Below the pieces are notes generated by a model. That model worked only from the letters and a program-made list of their open reading frames with translations. It made no database searches and was not told the DNA's origin. DNA of 64,000 nucleotides from Coptis chinensis (taxonomy: Eukaryota > Streptophyta > Magnoliopsida > Ranunculales > Ranunculaceae). Both the position numbers and the translations under genes were made by a program. Below are positions 22,031 to 34,293 of this stretch, piece after piece. The stretch spans positions 90,979,501-91,043,500 of the forward strand of contig CM027381.1 of NCBI GenBank assembly GCA_015680905.1, read 5' to 3'. Positions within the stretch are counted from its first letter, which is position 1, and each line of letters begins with the position of its first letter.

Positions 22031-23196
22031 TAAAGCAACAGCCAAACATTCCAGCTGCCGAGAATTATATTCTTACCATCCCATATGTGATATGTAATAC
22101 TGATTGGTTTCAAATGACAAAATTATTAGTTTAATTCTTTAGCAGTAACTGTTACATGCCTCGACTGGACTTGCTCCTTTCTCGGGATGATGTCTACAGC
22201 TTTTAGAAAATCCACTAGACTACTCTCTTAAAATTCATTTGTTGTTAAAGCTTAAATCTCTGTGAGGATTACTTGAAGCTTGTATTTGAGTACTGACTCT
22301 CAATACTGGGCTGCAAGTTACGAGACAAACTATCCACTAGTACAAGAAAGAAGCATCTGCATCAAGCTTGACATTCCCATCTTCAGGAGGAAGCTTGAAG
22401 ACCCAAGTAGTTACAGTACATGAACACAAACTAGGATGACTAGAGAATTTCAATAGGGAATGATGAATTTGCTCTCTTTTTTTTTGGGTTGGGGGGGGAG
22501 AGAGAGAGAGAGAGAGGACATGACTAAAGATGGTGGCATTGTTACAAGCTACAAACCCTCAGCTGTGTTGCCTGATTATTAGGAGCCAATTACCATGGTA
22601 TAAAGTGGACAAGACATGTGGAGGGGAGTTGGTCTGGAAGACATTGCATCCAACTCTGTGGAATCTCTCAAATTCTGAACTTCGAAAGGTGCACTGAAGA
22701 ACGTAGCATAATTCGATTACAAATTGTAACTTTTACTTCGTTCTTCACCGTCTAAAAGTTACCTGTCTCTCCTTTTACAGGATTGAAAATGATGCCGGTC
22801 AATTTCCTTGACCCAATACCTCATACGTCGTCTAAATGTAACATTTGTTATTTTTTCGATATTCAAGTAAAAATTCAGCTTCCTCTGGAAACTATATAGA
22901 TTTCTTGTTATTTGGCCTAGGTTATTTTGGATTTTAAGAGTAATGATACATAATACATCCCTAACGGTAATGTGGTAGCGCCACTACACCTAATAGCTAT
23001 TCATTATCATAAAGTATCTCTAAATGTTTATTGAGTTTAAAAGTCAAAATCACTTGACTAATTCTCAATGCTTAATTACCTATGCATTACAAACACTAGA
23101 AAGATTCCTCGTGCATGTTTCATATGCACATCTTTTGATTCCTTTTATTTCAGCCGCAATAGTTGACCAACAATAAACCAGCCCTACACTTTATAA
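22031..23196. other. Intergenic spacer with a GA microsatellite and a duplicated segment
   Basis: No gene is seen. A G-rich/(GA)n tract lies at about 22484-22516. The part at 22870-23090 is a diverged copy of 31692-31718 plus 34294-34475, described separately. Confidence 0.5.
22870..23090 (+). repeat. Left arm of a local duplication flanking the Harbinger element
   Basis: Shared words in the same order and orientation with the right arm include AATTCAGCTTCCTCTG, GGTTATTTTGGATT, ACATCCCTAACGG, AAAGTATCTCT and ATTGAGTTTA. The right arm is split by the solo LTR at 31719-34293. Confidence 0.65.
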
Positions 23197-24736
23197 GGGG
23201 TGCGGTATGGTATTGGTACCCCCACCTTATGGGATTGGCACCTCTTTCATAAGGGGTGTGGTATGGTAATGTCGCGCGCCATTGCAAATATCATCGATTT
23301 TTTTTTTTGACTTGACCAACACCACGCACCAGTGGTACTGTCACGGGCCACTCCTAATGTCGAGTGCTCCAACGGGAAAAAAACGGGCGGAATTCTACAT
23401 CCATATACCTATACTAATCTCCTTCTTCATTTTACATACACTCAACTCAAACATTCTTATAAAAAAACTCAACCATTTCACATCAATCCTTAACAAATAA
23501 CACACACACACACATTGCCAAAAAATGGATCATGAAGTGAATGAGATTTTTTCCCTTCAATCTTCATCGTCGTCTTCTTCTTCATCTTCTCCAGCAGAAG
23601 ACTCGGCAGATAGTTTTGATGAAAAATTTGTTAACGTCATTCCCTTTATGAAGCACAATTTGACTATACTTGCACAAACACAAGTACATGCTCCGAAGGT
23701 ACCACATGGTGCTTCAAAGAAGGGTCGGAAAATGAAACATAGAAACTATGCTTTGACTTTGGAAATCTTAAAGGCCAACTACTTCGTCGATTATCCTGTT
23801 TTTCCGAAAGAGGATTTCAAACGGCACTTTCGTATGAAAAAATCTTTATTCATTCACATCTTCAACGATATTCAGACTCATTTTAAGTACTTTCAGCCTA
23901 AATTTAACAATACTGGTAAACTTGGTATAGATCCTTTGATCAAGGTGACTGCAGCTGTCACAGCCCGAATTTCTAAACAATTAAAAAAAATGAATATTTG
24001 AAATATAAATATCTCAAACATCACTTGGTTCAATTGTCTAAAAACCCAGGCTATGACGGGGTGGATACAACACATGTCAAAACCTAAAACCCACATCATA
24101 AATAATCTTAACAACAAAAATAATCTCCAAAAATTCTCTTTATTACTTTATGCAAGTCTATCTTCCATAAAAAATCATCAATATAACATACTAAGAATAA
24201 TAGGTCATCAACATTGTATTCTCATTCCATGATGAATATGAAACTACGTTATTACCTTCTTCCAAAAAGATCAGACCTAATAAAACTAACGGACTGCTCC
24301 AGATCAAATCCAAATCAAACGCCGCGGTTCCATTGCATTCCACCTATGTTCCCAAGAACACACCCACGTTGCCAAAACAAAGCAAACATGGGTCAGCAAA
24401 ATGGAATTTGCTGGTATGAGTAGACTAACCACATAAAACCATTATCATACTTTAATTATTCAAACACTCACTTTATATTATCCCATAACTTAATCATTCG
24501 CAGCTTGGAAGACAGGTAGTTCCGTCATTTTAATCGGCATAATTTCTTCCCAAGCAAGACTTCCATTGTATAACTCATTATAATAACTCGTTTTAATATC
24601 TAAATCATTGAATTAAAACTTATCGATATCCACTGCTGTATAAGGGTAGGACCGCGTCCCTGCACAAAATGTTATTAAGTCCTACCCTCCTGCAAAAGAA
24701 AGTTATAACTTCTATATAACATATGTAGATATTAAA

Positions 24737-27700
24737 TGTTCAGATTTTTAAACAATTATTTTTCTATTTATTAATTAAATTATTAAATTATTTATTTTCA
24801 AAATGGCCGGATTGGACTCGGGATAACGTGGGCCCGGTTTTGGGCCCGAAGTTCAGTGGTTGGGCTTTGGGTTTGGACCCAAGTATATAAACACATTTTT
24901 CTAGAAAATAGGGTTCAAAGAAATAATAAAAGAATGAAAATGGAGGCGTAGATGAAAATTTCCGAGAGGGTGTAAGCGAATGACGGACTTCGAGAAATTG
25001 TAGGAGATTCGCTCATACCGTGAGTAGATTTTATCTCTCACCTACTAAAACTATGATTTTCGTCGGTTTAGTATTTTAGGTATTTTTTACCGTTGAGTGT
25101 TTCCGACCGGTGTTTATATAATTTTTAGTTATGTCGATATGTTTAGAGTTTGTATTTGGAACTGTTGAACCTCGACAGACGCCAATCGGCGCCGCCAAAA
25201 GGACAAATCGCCCCGATGGTCTTGTTTAAACTCGCTTTTTGTTATATACCGTGATGTTAGAGTTTAATGGGTTGTGGATGTATGTTGAACTGTCGGTGGT
25301 GGTAGTGGGAGTTTGCGTTGTTTGAAACTTCGCGACGCCGAGAAATGTGGCCGAACAGGTGGTTGGGTTGTTTCTTGGGTTTGGCTTTATTTGGTTTGGG
25401 TTTGATGATGGGGTCGTGGTGTGTGTGGAGAGCTTGGGGGTGTTTGTGAAACCGGTTCAACCATGGCGTTCATCGCGGAAACCGAGGACTTTGATTTTTG
25501 TGTATTTATTTTACGTGTTTGAACTGTTTTGTGGTATTGTGGGTTGGTGTTTGATGTATGGTGGTAGTGGGGATGGTGGGGTCTGATCGAGCTCGGAGAG
25601 AAGCCATTAATGGCGGTGCGATTTTAGATCTAAGAATTTGGAAGTGATTTGTTTTCGGAAATCGGGGTTGCTTCAGTGAAGTTAAAGTCGTGGGTTTTTC
25701 ACCCACATAAAAATCGCTAGTTGGATTGGGTGGTGTGTGGAGGAGTGGTGGCGGATTTTGGTGGTCTTGTTGGTGGAGGAGATGATGAACAAAACTTTTT
25801 CTTGGGCTTGGGCCTTTAGCCGTTTGGTTGGGCCAAAAGCTCTAATTTTATGTGGGCGGTTCTATTGATTTGGTTGGGCCCGATTTTAAGTTATTTTTTG
25901 GATCGGTTTAATTAAGTTTTGATTGGCCCGGTTTGGTTTTAATTTGTGGACCGCCGGCGGTTAAATTGATGGGCGAACCATTTGTGTGGTCCTTTAATTA
26001 GTTTCTTTGGGGCCGATCACTTAACTATTTTGGGCCGTTTAATATTGCTTTAAACCCATCGACTTAAAATAGATCAATTTGGGTCTTTCAATGTTTAGAC
26101 TTAGGGTTCTAAGGTTTGGGCTTGGATATGATTGGGTCCGAACCATTACCCTGGGTCATGAGCCCATGAGCCGAACGTGTTGACCTTTGACCTTAGCCAT
26201 GAACCATGGCTATGACCTGAACCGTCGAAACGGAAACGACGGTTTGACTTTGACCAGACAGTTTGACTTTGACCAGGACAAGTTGACTTTGACTTTGACC
26301 ATGACATGTTGAGTTTGACCTTGACTATGATGGGTTGACCTTTGACCGTTGGCTTTGACCGCTGAATGGATTGGAGTGTTGACTTTTCCGCTTTTTCACC
26401 TATTTGATTATATGGATAAATATAGTAATAAAATATTGTTGAGATTGTATAACTTGGTCGGTCATTATCTAATTTAGATTTGGCGTGAGTAATTGGGTAA
26501 AAAAACATATATATATTGGGCTTTGATTTGATCGTGGACCGCTTTATTTGTGCTTTACGTTTTATGTGTATATTATATGGACACATATAGTAATAAAATG
26601 TCTTTGTGGAAGCTTGTATAATTTGGTGGTCATTATCTAAGAAAGATTTGACCTTGATGTTGTGTATTTTTGACGCGACGATATTGAGATATTAGGAGAT
26701 ATTATATTCCTAATACGTTATAATAAAAATGTATGTGATACGTTGAAGCATTGTGACATGAGATAATATCTTTGGGATATTTATATTAATGCAATATCTT
26801 GGAGAAATGTATATACACTCTATTATTTTATATGTGAGATGCTAATATAGTATTGGTGAATATTTATCTACGGGAGTGTGGTGTAGTGTAATAATATATA
26901 TTGGCGTGAAAAAGAATGAAAGTGGTTATGAGATATAATTGAGATGTTTCTAAATATTATGGCTTAGTGCAATAAGGTAATTGACCCACGTGATATAGTA
27001 GAAATGTTTATGAAGTCATTAATGTATGACACCGAATAAATTACGAACGAAAATCCTAGAACCGACTACCACAACTCATGTGATTCGCCCTTCCGGGCGC
27101 TTCGCTTAAATTTGAATGGCCTTCGGGCGGCCCTCCGGCGTTTTCGTTTTAAGTTGAATGGCCCTTCGAAATAGTGGCTTGATTATTCATTCAAAAAATA
27201 GAACGATGATGCTTAATATTTTTATGCCGAATAAAAAATCTTACATAGATTTGCGAACCTCCGCGGTGAGGATTTACCCGGTCTAGGCATCCCGCTTCGG
27301 TGGTGGTTACGCATGGAGTGGCTCATTATGTAAGGGAGGCATGTGGATGTACATGTTAAGTTGGGTTGTGATTGTGGTAGCCAGTGGAAACTAGGTAAGA
27401 CATAGATAATGACGCGGATTTTAGGACACACAAAGAAAGCCCAAAAATAATCTAATTATGGTAATATGTTTGGTTGGTTATTTGTTTAGTTAAACCTACC
27501 TCGATGGAGGAACTACATGCCTTATTTATGATGTGTATAGTTTGTTGTGGTGGTTGGGTGGGAAGTTAAGGCGCCTCAATGGAGGAACTACACCGCCTAG
27601 ATTATTGAACTTAAGGATGTTGTATTAGTCGTTAAAAGTTAAAGGCCTCGATGGAGGAACTAACGCCCGTATGGATTGTGTATGTATATGTATATTATAT

Positions 27701-28170
27701 GTTGTATTTTAGGACTACTCACACCAGCATTGTTTATAATGTCAACCGATTTGCATGTTTGTTTATCGGGTGTTCATTAAATGAACATAGTTGATAAGTT
27801 TTTTGACAGTTTAGTGTTGAAGAAGAGTGGTTCTTTGCTTGTGGTTTGCATTAGCGTTACATCTCCTGGGACACGCTTTTGTTTTTCCCTTGAGGTGATA
27901 TAGTTTTTCAGTCTAGACAATGTTTTGTATTCTCATTTATATATTTTAATTAAAGAGTTATTGAAAAGAGATTTGTAACCTAATCTTAATTGGGAATTTT
28001 GTAATGAAGATGACTTATGTATAATTGAAATTTTTATTGGTTTTTAATTATCCAGAGATATTTTAAAGCTGTTTATGGGTTTTGGAGGTGGAGAGTGGCC
28101 ACACCTCTGAGATCAAAAGAGTCGGGGACAAATAATGTTTTTCTAAATCATTTAGAAATTCGGTGTGACA
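24737..28170 (+). mobile_element. Inner solo LTR, 3.4 kb (TSD TTAAA)
   Basis: It begins TGTTCAGATTTTTAAAC and ends TTCGGTGTGACA, flanked by TTAAA at 24732-24736 and 28171-28175. TATATAAAC near 24882 is followed by an A-rich leader, a plausible promoter. GTTGACC/TTTGACC words repeat at 26180-26380, and CCTCGATGGAGGAACTA-type motifs recur at 27495-27665. No protein is encoded. It is the same family and nearly the same length as 11058-14441, but inserted in opposite orientation to its host LTR. Confidence 0.8.
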
Positions 28171-30019
28171 TTAAACCCAAACACTCGCGATAATCAAAGA
28201 ATACAACTAACATTAAGGCTTAATACCTTAGTTCCTCTAGGGCAGTCCAAAGAATCTGGTCATTCATGGCACATTCAATGAATACCCGGGTCATTCATGG
28301 CACATTCAATAAATACCCATATATAATGCTAACGGGCCATTTATGGCACATTAAATAAATGCCCACCTAACATATGACATCAACAGTCATAAAACTCAAA
28401 TTCCAAAACTTGAGGCGTGGAGAGTTCTAAAAGAGTGCGGTAAATTATTTACGCATTATTGGATTTTATTGCATATATTATTTAGAGAACGGAGGAGTAT
28501 CTTGATTCATGTAGTTTTTGGTTTACGCGTTATTAATTTGATTAATGTCTAAGTGTCATAACGTTGCATATCATAAAATACGAAAATATCACATAGTAGT
28601 TAATACACATACACACGTATATATAACGGTCTTAGCCTAAAGCCAAGCATGCTAATAGCTCTAGACCTATCCTAATAACCCAAATCATAATCCGAGTTAA
28701 AAAGTCAAATTGGGTCAACTGGTCAAAGTCAACCCTGGTCAAAAGTCAACTCTGGTCAAAGTCAACTCTGGTCAAAGTCAAAGTCGACCTGCCAATGGAA
28801 CAGCAGTCAACCAACCTCAAACTCCTCTAACCCAAAAGCCCAAAGTCTAAACTTAAGCCCATGAGTGAATATAAAAAAAATCCTGATTCGGCCCAAGCCC
28901 AATCTAAACTTACTGTTCATAAATTATAACCTGACCCACTTGGATTTATGAAACCAACCCACACAATCAAAAATCGGCCCAAAGAACTAAAGAAATGAGC
29001 TGGCCCAAACAAACAGTCTAAGGCCCAAGCCCAAACCCAACCGAAACAGAGTTAGGACTGGTGAGACTGGGAGCACCGGATCCAAATCTCGGTCATCCCT
29101 TCCACCACACCAGTTCGGTTTCCGACCACCACCATCCTCCAAACCTAACCAAAAATACTCCCCATCAAAACCAACAACATTTAATGCAAGCAAAAACTTC
29201 AAATCATTAGATCAATTATCCTCCTCCAAATAGATGGGTTCGCCTCCATTAAAGCTTGTTCAAAGCTTCAAGCTTTAAATACCCACTCCACCCAATCAAT
29301 TTCATTCCAACCTCCATCAATCCTCCTAACCCATAACCAACCAACAATCAACACATTTAAAACAACAAGAGTTAAACCAACCCAAACAAGACCGGGCGAC
29401 TCCATTAAGCGGTTTCTTCAAAGCTTCGGACAAACCGCCTCTCATGACACCAACAATCACCCTCAATTCAAACCAACACTATACTATACCAACAAATTCG
29501 ATTTCCAACATCATCCAACAAATACACAAATTAACAGATAAAAAAAAACAAAATCTACACAACCACAAGATCACAAAGATCAAAAGTATTAAGGAGGTGA
29601 CGGTGTTTGGGGCTCGCGCTTCCATAATATAGTATGGAGGGACAAAGATCGCGACTAAAGAGTTTCAATGGCCAAATTCAAAAATTACGCAGAATAATAG
29701 AATGAGCGAGGAAGAATAAACATAAACCGATATATTTTGATAATAAATCCGTAGATTTGAAATTGATAAAAAAAAAACATCGTTATAGTAGTCCGTGAGA
29801 CATAAAATCTACTCACCAGAAGCTCTCGATTATCGCCTACAAGAAAACCTTCCCCTTTCTTTTCAAGAAAAATCCCGCTTTTTTCAGTATAAAAACTCTC
29901 GTTGTGTTTTTCGCCAAAAACTTTATGTGAGAAAACCCACCGAAAAATAAGGACAACACTTATCTATTTACCTACGGGGCTTTTATCCTTATCTGATAGT
30001 TATCTATATTTAGTTTAAC

Positions 30020-30020
30020 C

Positions 30021-30051
<31 letters not shown>

Positions 30052-30068
30052 AATACTACTATTATTAC
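30020..30068. repeat. (ATT)n microsatellite
   Basis: A run of ATT/TTA trinucleotides lies near the right end of the outer solo LTR, decaying into AATAATACTACT. Confidence 0.85.
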
Positions 30069-31051
30069 AGGAAAAGCAAAATAAAAGACGGGGTGTTATA
30101 GCAGCTTTGCGTATTTTTGGTTATGGTACGGTGGTTGATCAAATTGACGATCAATTATACATTTTCGAGCAAAGTGGAAACTAGGCGTTGAGGCATTTCT
30201 GTGATGCAATTATCAAATTGTACAGTTCAGTCTACTTGCGATGGCTAAATATTGCAGATACAGAATGCTTGCTTGCACATTCTGCCATACGTGGATGGTC
30301 GGGTATGTTGGGAAGCATTGATTGTATGCATTGGGAATGGCATAATTGTCCAACTGGATGGCAAGGTACTTACAGTGGTCATTTTGGAAACCATCTGTTA
30401 TTCTCGAAGGTGTTGCAACCGAAGACCTGTGGATATGACATTCTTTCTTTGGGATGCCAAGGTCACACAACGACATCAATGTGTTGGACAACTCGCCGGT
30501 ATTTGAGCACATGATCAATGGTACTTCTCCACCTGTTTATGTTGATGTAAATCAGCATAGCTATAATATGGGTTATTATTTAGCTGATGGTATCTATCCT
30601 GACTATGCGGCATTTATACAAACAATTTCAAACCCTAATACTCTAAAGACGAAGTGGTTCGCAACGATACAAGAAGCTACAATGAAAGATATTGAAAGAG
30701 CTTTTGGGGTTTTGGCAAAACCTTGCAAATTATGGCATGTGGAGACAATGAGTACTGTTATGAGAGCATGTATCATATTGCACAATATGATAATCGGACC
30801 TAAGAATAAAAATTATGAAATGAGGAGGTACATTCCTGATCCAGAAGAGCAACCACAGATCCCACCTACTCGGGAACACTACATTGAGGGGACTCTATGA
30901 GTTCAATTAAAAACTATGCATGGTAAACTTAAAAATGACCTCATTTATGGAGTATTAGGAGTGACCGACGTTGATTGTTGTAATTTAATTTAATTTAATT
31001 TCGTAGATGCATATTTATTTTTAATCATCAATAAACAATGTTAATCAATTT

Positions 31052-31348
31052 CTATTTTTTTTTATTATATATATATTCCATACCATAATATATATCATAC
31101 ATGCATTTCAAAAATCTTACTTCTTCACCATCTTCATTACAACTTTTATGTATGAGCATATAACCTTGACAATGTGGTGCTTTAGGACACCTTGCATTCA
31201 GATACTTGCATGATAACGCAAGGTGTTTTCTTGAGGTGCAAATTTGGCACCTCTCTTGATCGAGTGTATCAAAATAACATGATTGTTGAGTTGATTCGCC
31301 AACGTCGGTGTGTTGGCTAGTTTTTTGCAATGATGAAGAAGAAGCCAT
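31052..31348 (-). CDS. Cys/His-rich small protein frame at the 3' end of the Harbinger element
   Basis: The frame opens at Met 31348 (MASSSSLQK), or at an upstream Met at 31438, and runs 98 codons. Its middle has regularly spaced metal-binding candidates: CQICTSRKHLALSCKYLNAR, then CPKAPHCQGY, IHKSCNEDG and FLKC, a possible zinc-binding module. It lies inside the Harbinger borders, opposite in strand to the transposase and close to its 3' end. PIF-type elements often carry a second ORF, but the usual one is Myb/SANT-like, which this is not. No known family is recognised. Internal repeats beyond its start are subterminal element sequence. Confidence 0.4.
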   Translation of the reverse strand: MASSSSLQKTSQHTDVGESTQQSCYFDTLDQERCQICTSRKHLALSCKYLNARCPKAPHCQGYMLIHKSCNEDGEEVRFLKCMYDIYYGMEYIYNKKK

Positions 31349-31691
31349 GGTAAAATGAAATGGTTGTGGAGATAGTTTTGGAGTGTTGGGTGAGAATGAA
31401 GCAATTTGTGAAATTTCCAACTTTCTACTCGGTAGCACTCGACATTAGTAATGGCGTGCGACAGTACCAATAGCACGCGACATTACTAGCGCGTCGTGGT
31501 GGGGTCTACAATCAATTTTGCGGTCAATATTTGCGACCACTTAGAGTTGGTCAAAATTTGCATCTAGATTCTCCAAATTTCGTCTTCAAATTTGAAGAGT
31601 ATACTACCACCACCTAGAGATGCTCTAAAGAGGCTTAACATTATACAAAATATGATCAATGGGCATAATTGGAGAAGGTTCCCAAACATAT

Positions 31692-31718
31692 AAATTCAAC
31701 TTCCTCTGTAAATTATAT
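31692..31718 (+). repeat. Right arm of the local duplication, part 1
   Basis: AAATTCAACTTCCTCTG matches 22871-22887 with one change. The arm is then broken by the LTR block and continues at 34294. Confidence 0.6.
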
Positions 31719-34293
31719 TGTAACACCCACATTTTTCATATTGATATAATTATTTAAATAAAATATATATTGTTGTAATATGTTTAAAAATCAGTATTTT
31801 TAGCCCACATTAGTGAGAAAACCTAGGGCTATCAATGGGTCGAGACAAGCCCAAAACCCAATTGAATCCGAACCGATAAGATTATTGGGCTAGGTCTGGA
31901 CATACCTATGTCCGATCCGATAATGACAAATCTATAATAGTTTTATGTGTTTTATATTTAATATTATTAATATATCTATTATATTTATTGAAAGTTCACA
32001 TAGAAAATTGAAAGTAATATTGGTTAGTATTGTGTCTGCCACACAGGAGATTTGGGTTTGATTCTTGCCACTTACAAATTTGATTAAATTTTAGACAAAA
32101 ATAACAATTTCCATGTATTGTTAACGAACCTAGGCCTGACCCGAATCCGAACTTGCCCAATAGAACCTAGGCCGGGCTTGGACTCAAAATATCAAATATG
32201 ATTTGGGTCGGGCCAAAACCTAGGTGAGCCCTGTTCAGGTCCGGCCCATTGATAGCCCTAAGAAAACCCAAACAATGTTGGTATATGGACCGTGGGCCAT
32301 TTTTGGACCATTTGGAGGTCCATAATGACAAGAAAATATGTTTTAATATTTAGGTTTTAATTAAATTTGGAAATAGATTTTATTATTTTTGTTTCAAAAA
32401 GTTGAAACCCTAGCCTCCAAGAAGAAAGAAGGAAGATAAAAAAAATTATTTTTATTGTCTTTATTTCGTATTTCTTCAACAATATGAGTTAGGTTTTTGG
32501 TTTTTCATAGAAACATGATATGTTGCTCTTATATTTATTGTTTATATGAATGTAGAAGTAGGAAGCCATATTAGAATGTAGGAGTTTATATGAGGAAGAT
32601 GAACAGTGATAGTACACTTAAAATTTGCACAATGCAGTCTTTTAGTACTGTTTGGATGAAGACCTTCCCAAACTTGTAATTATCTCCAATTTGATTTATA
32701 GCTTTCCAAAACACTATAGGATGACATACTAAAAGTATAGGTAGATCCAACGGTTGGATTTCTATTAAGGCACGCATAAACGTGAGTGGTCGTAGTATAA
32801 ACTACGCCAAAAAACTGCACTACGCAGTTATAGGTTTAGGCATAGATGAAGGATGATCCAATAATGGATTTTGCTCAAATTTGATCTTTATATTCACCAC
32901 ATATAGTAGTCATACCCAGTACAATTTCAGGTCTATCCTACGGTGGGATGTAAGTTGAGGCATGGAAAGACGAGCCTCTTGGTATTGGTTAAGTAGTAAA
33001 TGGAAAATGGTTTATTTTATGAGTTTATTTTTGTTTTTAGTTATTGTGTATGATTTTATACAACCTGGAATTTGTTATGTATCTATCTCAAGTGTGATTG
33101 TGATAATATTGGTATGTTGGCATGACAATTGAGTTAGTTTGCGAAAAATGTAGCTCTTTGGAGTGAAATAAGAAATATTGCACATGAAGACTTTTGATCT
33201 TGGAAATTTATTTTGTTTGTTGTAATTAATATATTATATGGATGTGAAATCATTAGAATAACTATGACTTTACTAGACTAAGATGGACATTTCATATACT
33301 CATGACGATAACGTATTTCATCTCTAAGAGATGTGATGTAAATTTGGGATTAGCTAGAATTTACAGCTAGGCTCCATCTTTTAGGGGAGGAACTAAATGT
33401 CTTTTGCCACTAAGAGATGTGACGTAAACCTTGGTTATATGGATTCATGTGATATTGGTATGTTTATTGTTATAATTGAATTAACCATGTTTTTGTAGGA
33501 GGGTGGGTTATCTAATTCTTATTACAGGGATGAAACTCACTCTAGGCAGCGAAATACTAAGGTATTGTATATATTTATTTTATTTATTATTTAGATAATT
33601 GGTTACAATGTTATATTAATTTTTGTAATATATTGTTATGTATTACAAAGATTGCACGTTAAAAGAAACTAAATTTCTCTTGTCGGTTGGTGACAAGGGA
33701 TCGATGTCTCTAACGTAGCTGAATGCTATAGACATGGTATACGTATATTCATGGTGATAATGTGTGTTATATTGTTATAAACTATCACGAGCATTGCATT
33801 TAGGACACTCAAACCAACATTGCATTTAGGACACTCACACCAACAGATTCAATTTGCTGACCCCATATTTACTTTTGTTTTACAACGTGGATGTGTTCTT
33901 GGGAGCGTAGTTAGTGGAGAGCAATGAAGTGAGACATTGGACTTGGATTCACTAAGGCTTTGAGTCATATTTGTTTTTAGTTTTTCTTTATTATTACCTT
34001 TGGAAGGATTGTAATTTAGAATACTAGTTTACGTTGGTCAAAATTATGTAATAGACTATTTGGATAATGGAGGTGGAGTTTTAATGGATATTTATTGGAA
34101 GTTGGTTGTTTATTTATTTGAAGTTTACATGTTTGAGTTGGTTATGAGATTACATTTGTAGTTTAAAATGCTTTATTTAATTCTGTTTATTCAGACGTGG
34201 ACACATATGTGTCGTTCCCTGTTCACACCCTATGTCTTGAGTGATTAGATATTAGTTGGAAATGTGGATTTATTTAAAGTTTGGGGTGTGACA
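31719..34293 (+). mobile_element. Long solo-LTR-like element with 7-bp identical flanks
   Basis: It starts TGTAACACCC and ends GGGGTGTGACA, the same terminal style as the other long LTR blocks here. The flanks are ATTATAT at 31712-31718 and at 34294-34300, a 7-bp match rather than the 5 bp expected of an LTR element. GAAACCCTAGCCTCC near 32403 resembles a leader. GGAGGAACTAAATG near 33393 and GGACACTCACACCAACA near 33827 echo motifs in the other blocks. It is about 2.1 kb after removing the nested hAT MITE and encodes no protein. Confidence 0.65.
31824..32260. mobile_element. hAT-type MITE, TSD AGAAAACC
   Basis: Perfect 8-bp duplications AGAAAACC at 31816-31823 and 32261-32268 bound the element. 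The ends TAGGGCTATCAATGGG are inverted repeats with at least 16 matching bases. TAGGG termini with 8-bp duplications are typical of hAT. The interior is rich in GGCCC/GGGTC words and non-coding. Confidence 0.9.

Larger units (their letters stand above)
23956..30100 (-). mobile_element. Solo LTR inserted in the transposase gene (TSD GCAGC), itself interrupted
   Basis: The duplication GCAGC lies at 23951-23955 and 30101-30105. On the plus strand it begins TGTCACAGCCCG and ends GGGGTGTTATA, so on the minus strand it reads T(A)TAACACCCC...CTGTGACA, matching the family style of the other long LTR blocks. Without the nested 24737-28170 insert it is about 2.7 kb. No polyprotein, primer site or internal LTR pair is seen. 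GTCAAAGTCAAC-type repeats near 28710-28790 are the reverse complement of GTTGACTTTGAC repeats in the inner LTR, supporting the minus orientation. Confidence 0.75.
23525..30900 (+). pseudogene. PIF/Harbinger (HARBI1-like) DDE transposase, split and disabled
   Basis: The N-terminal part (23525-23955) has a Ser/Glu-rich start, then RHFRMKKSLFIHIFNDI and LGIDPLIKVTAAV, typical of plant PIF-type transposases. The solo LTR at 23956-30100 cuts the gene inside this helix; reading resumes at 30106 with LRIFGYGTVVDQIDDQL. The nuclease domain retains GMLGSIDCMHWEW (first Asp), SHNDINVLDNSPVF (second Asp), GYYLADGIYP and DIERAFGVL (acidic residue), and the C-terminal ACIILHNMII. Besides the insertion there is a TAG at 30182-30184, a one-base frame shift near 30391 and a TGA at 30436-30438. 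Transposase activity is therefore lost. Confidence 0.9.
23197..31625 (+). mobile_element. PIF/Harbinger element interrupted by nested solo LTRs
   Basis: The right terminus, read in reverse, is GAGCATCTCTAGGTGGTGG, followed by TAA (31626-31628). A TAA at 23194-23196 precedes GGGGTGCGG, the likely left terminus, although the two ends match poorly. Stronger support comes from subterminal sequence: TGGTACTGTC and CTAATGTCGAGTGCT near 23335-23370 recur inverted near 31430-31475. Between them lie a transposase gene on the plus strand and a Cys-rich frame on the minus strand. Removing the 6.1-kb insertion leaves an element of about 2.3 kb. Confidence 0.7.

Noticed and set aside
26146-26586. 146-codon minus-strand frame
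   Set aside because: It covers GTTGACTTTGAC repeats inside a solo LTR; Ser/Lys repeats mirror the DNA repeat and no domain is visible.
30213-30518. Minus-strand frame opposite the Harbinger transposase
   Set aside because: Shadow of the conserved plus-strand DDE domain.
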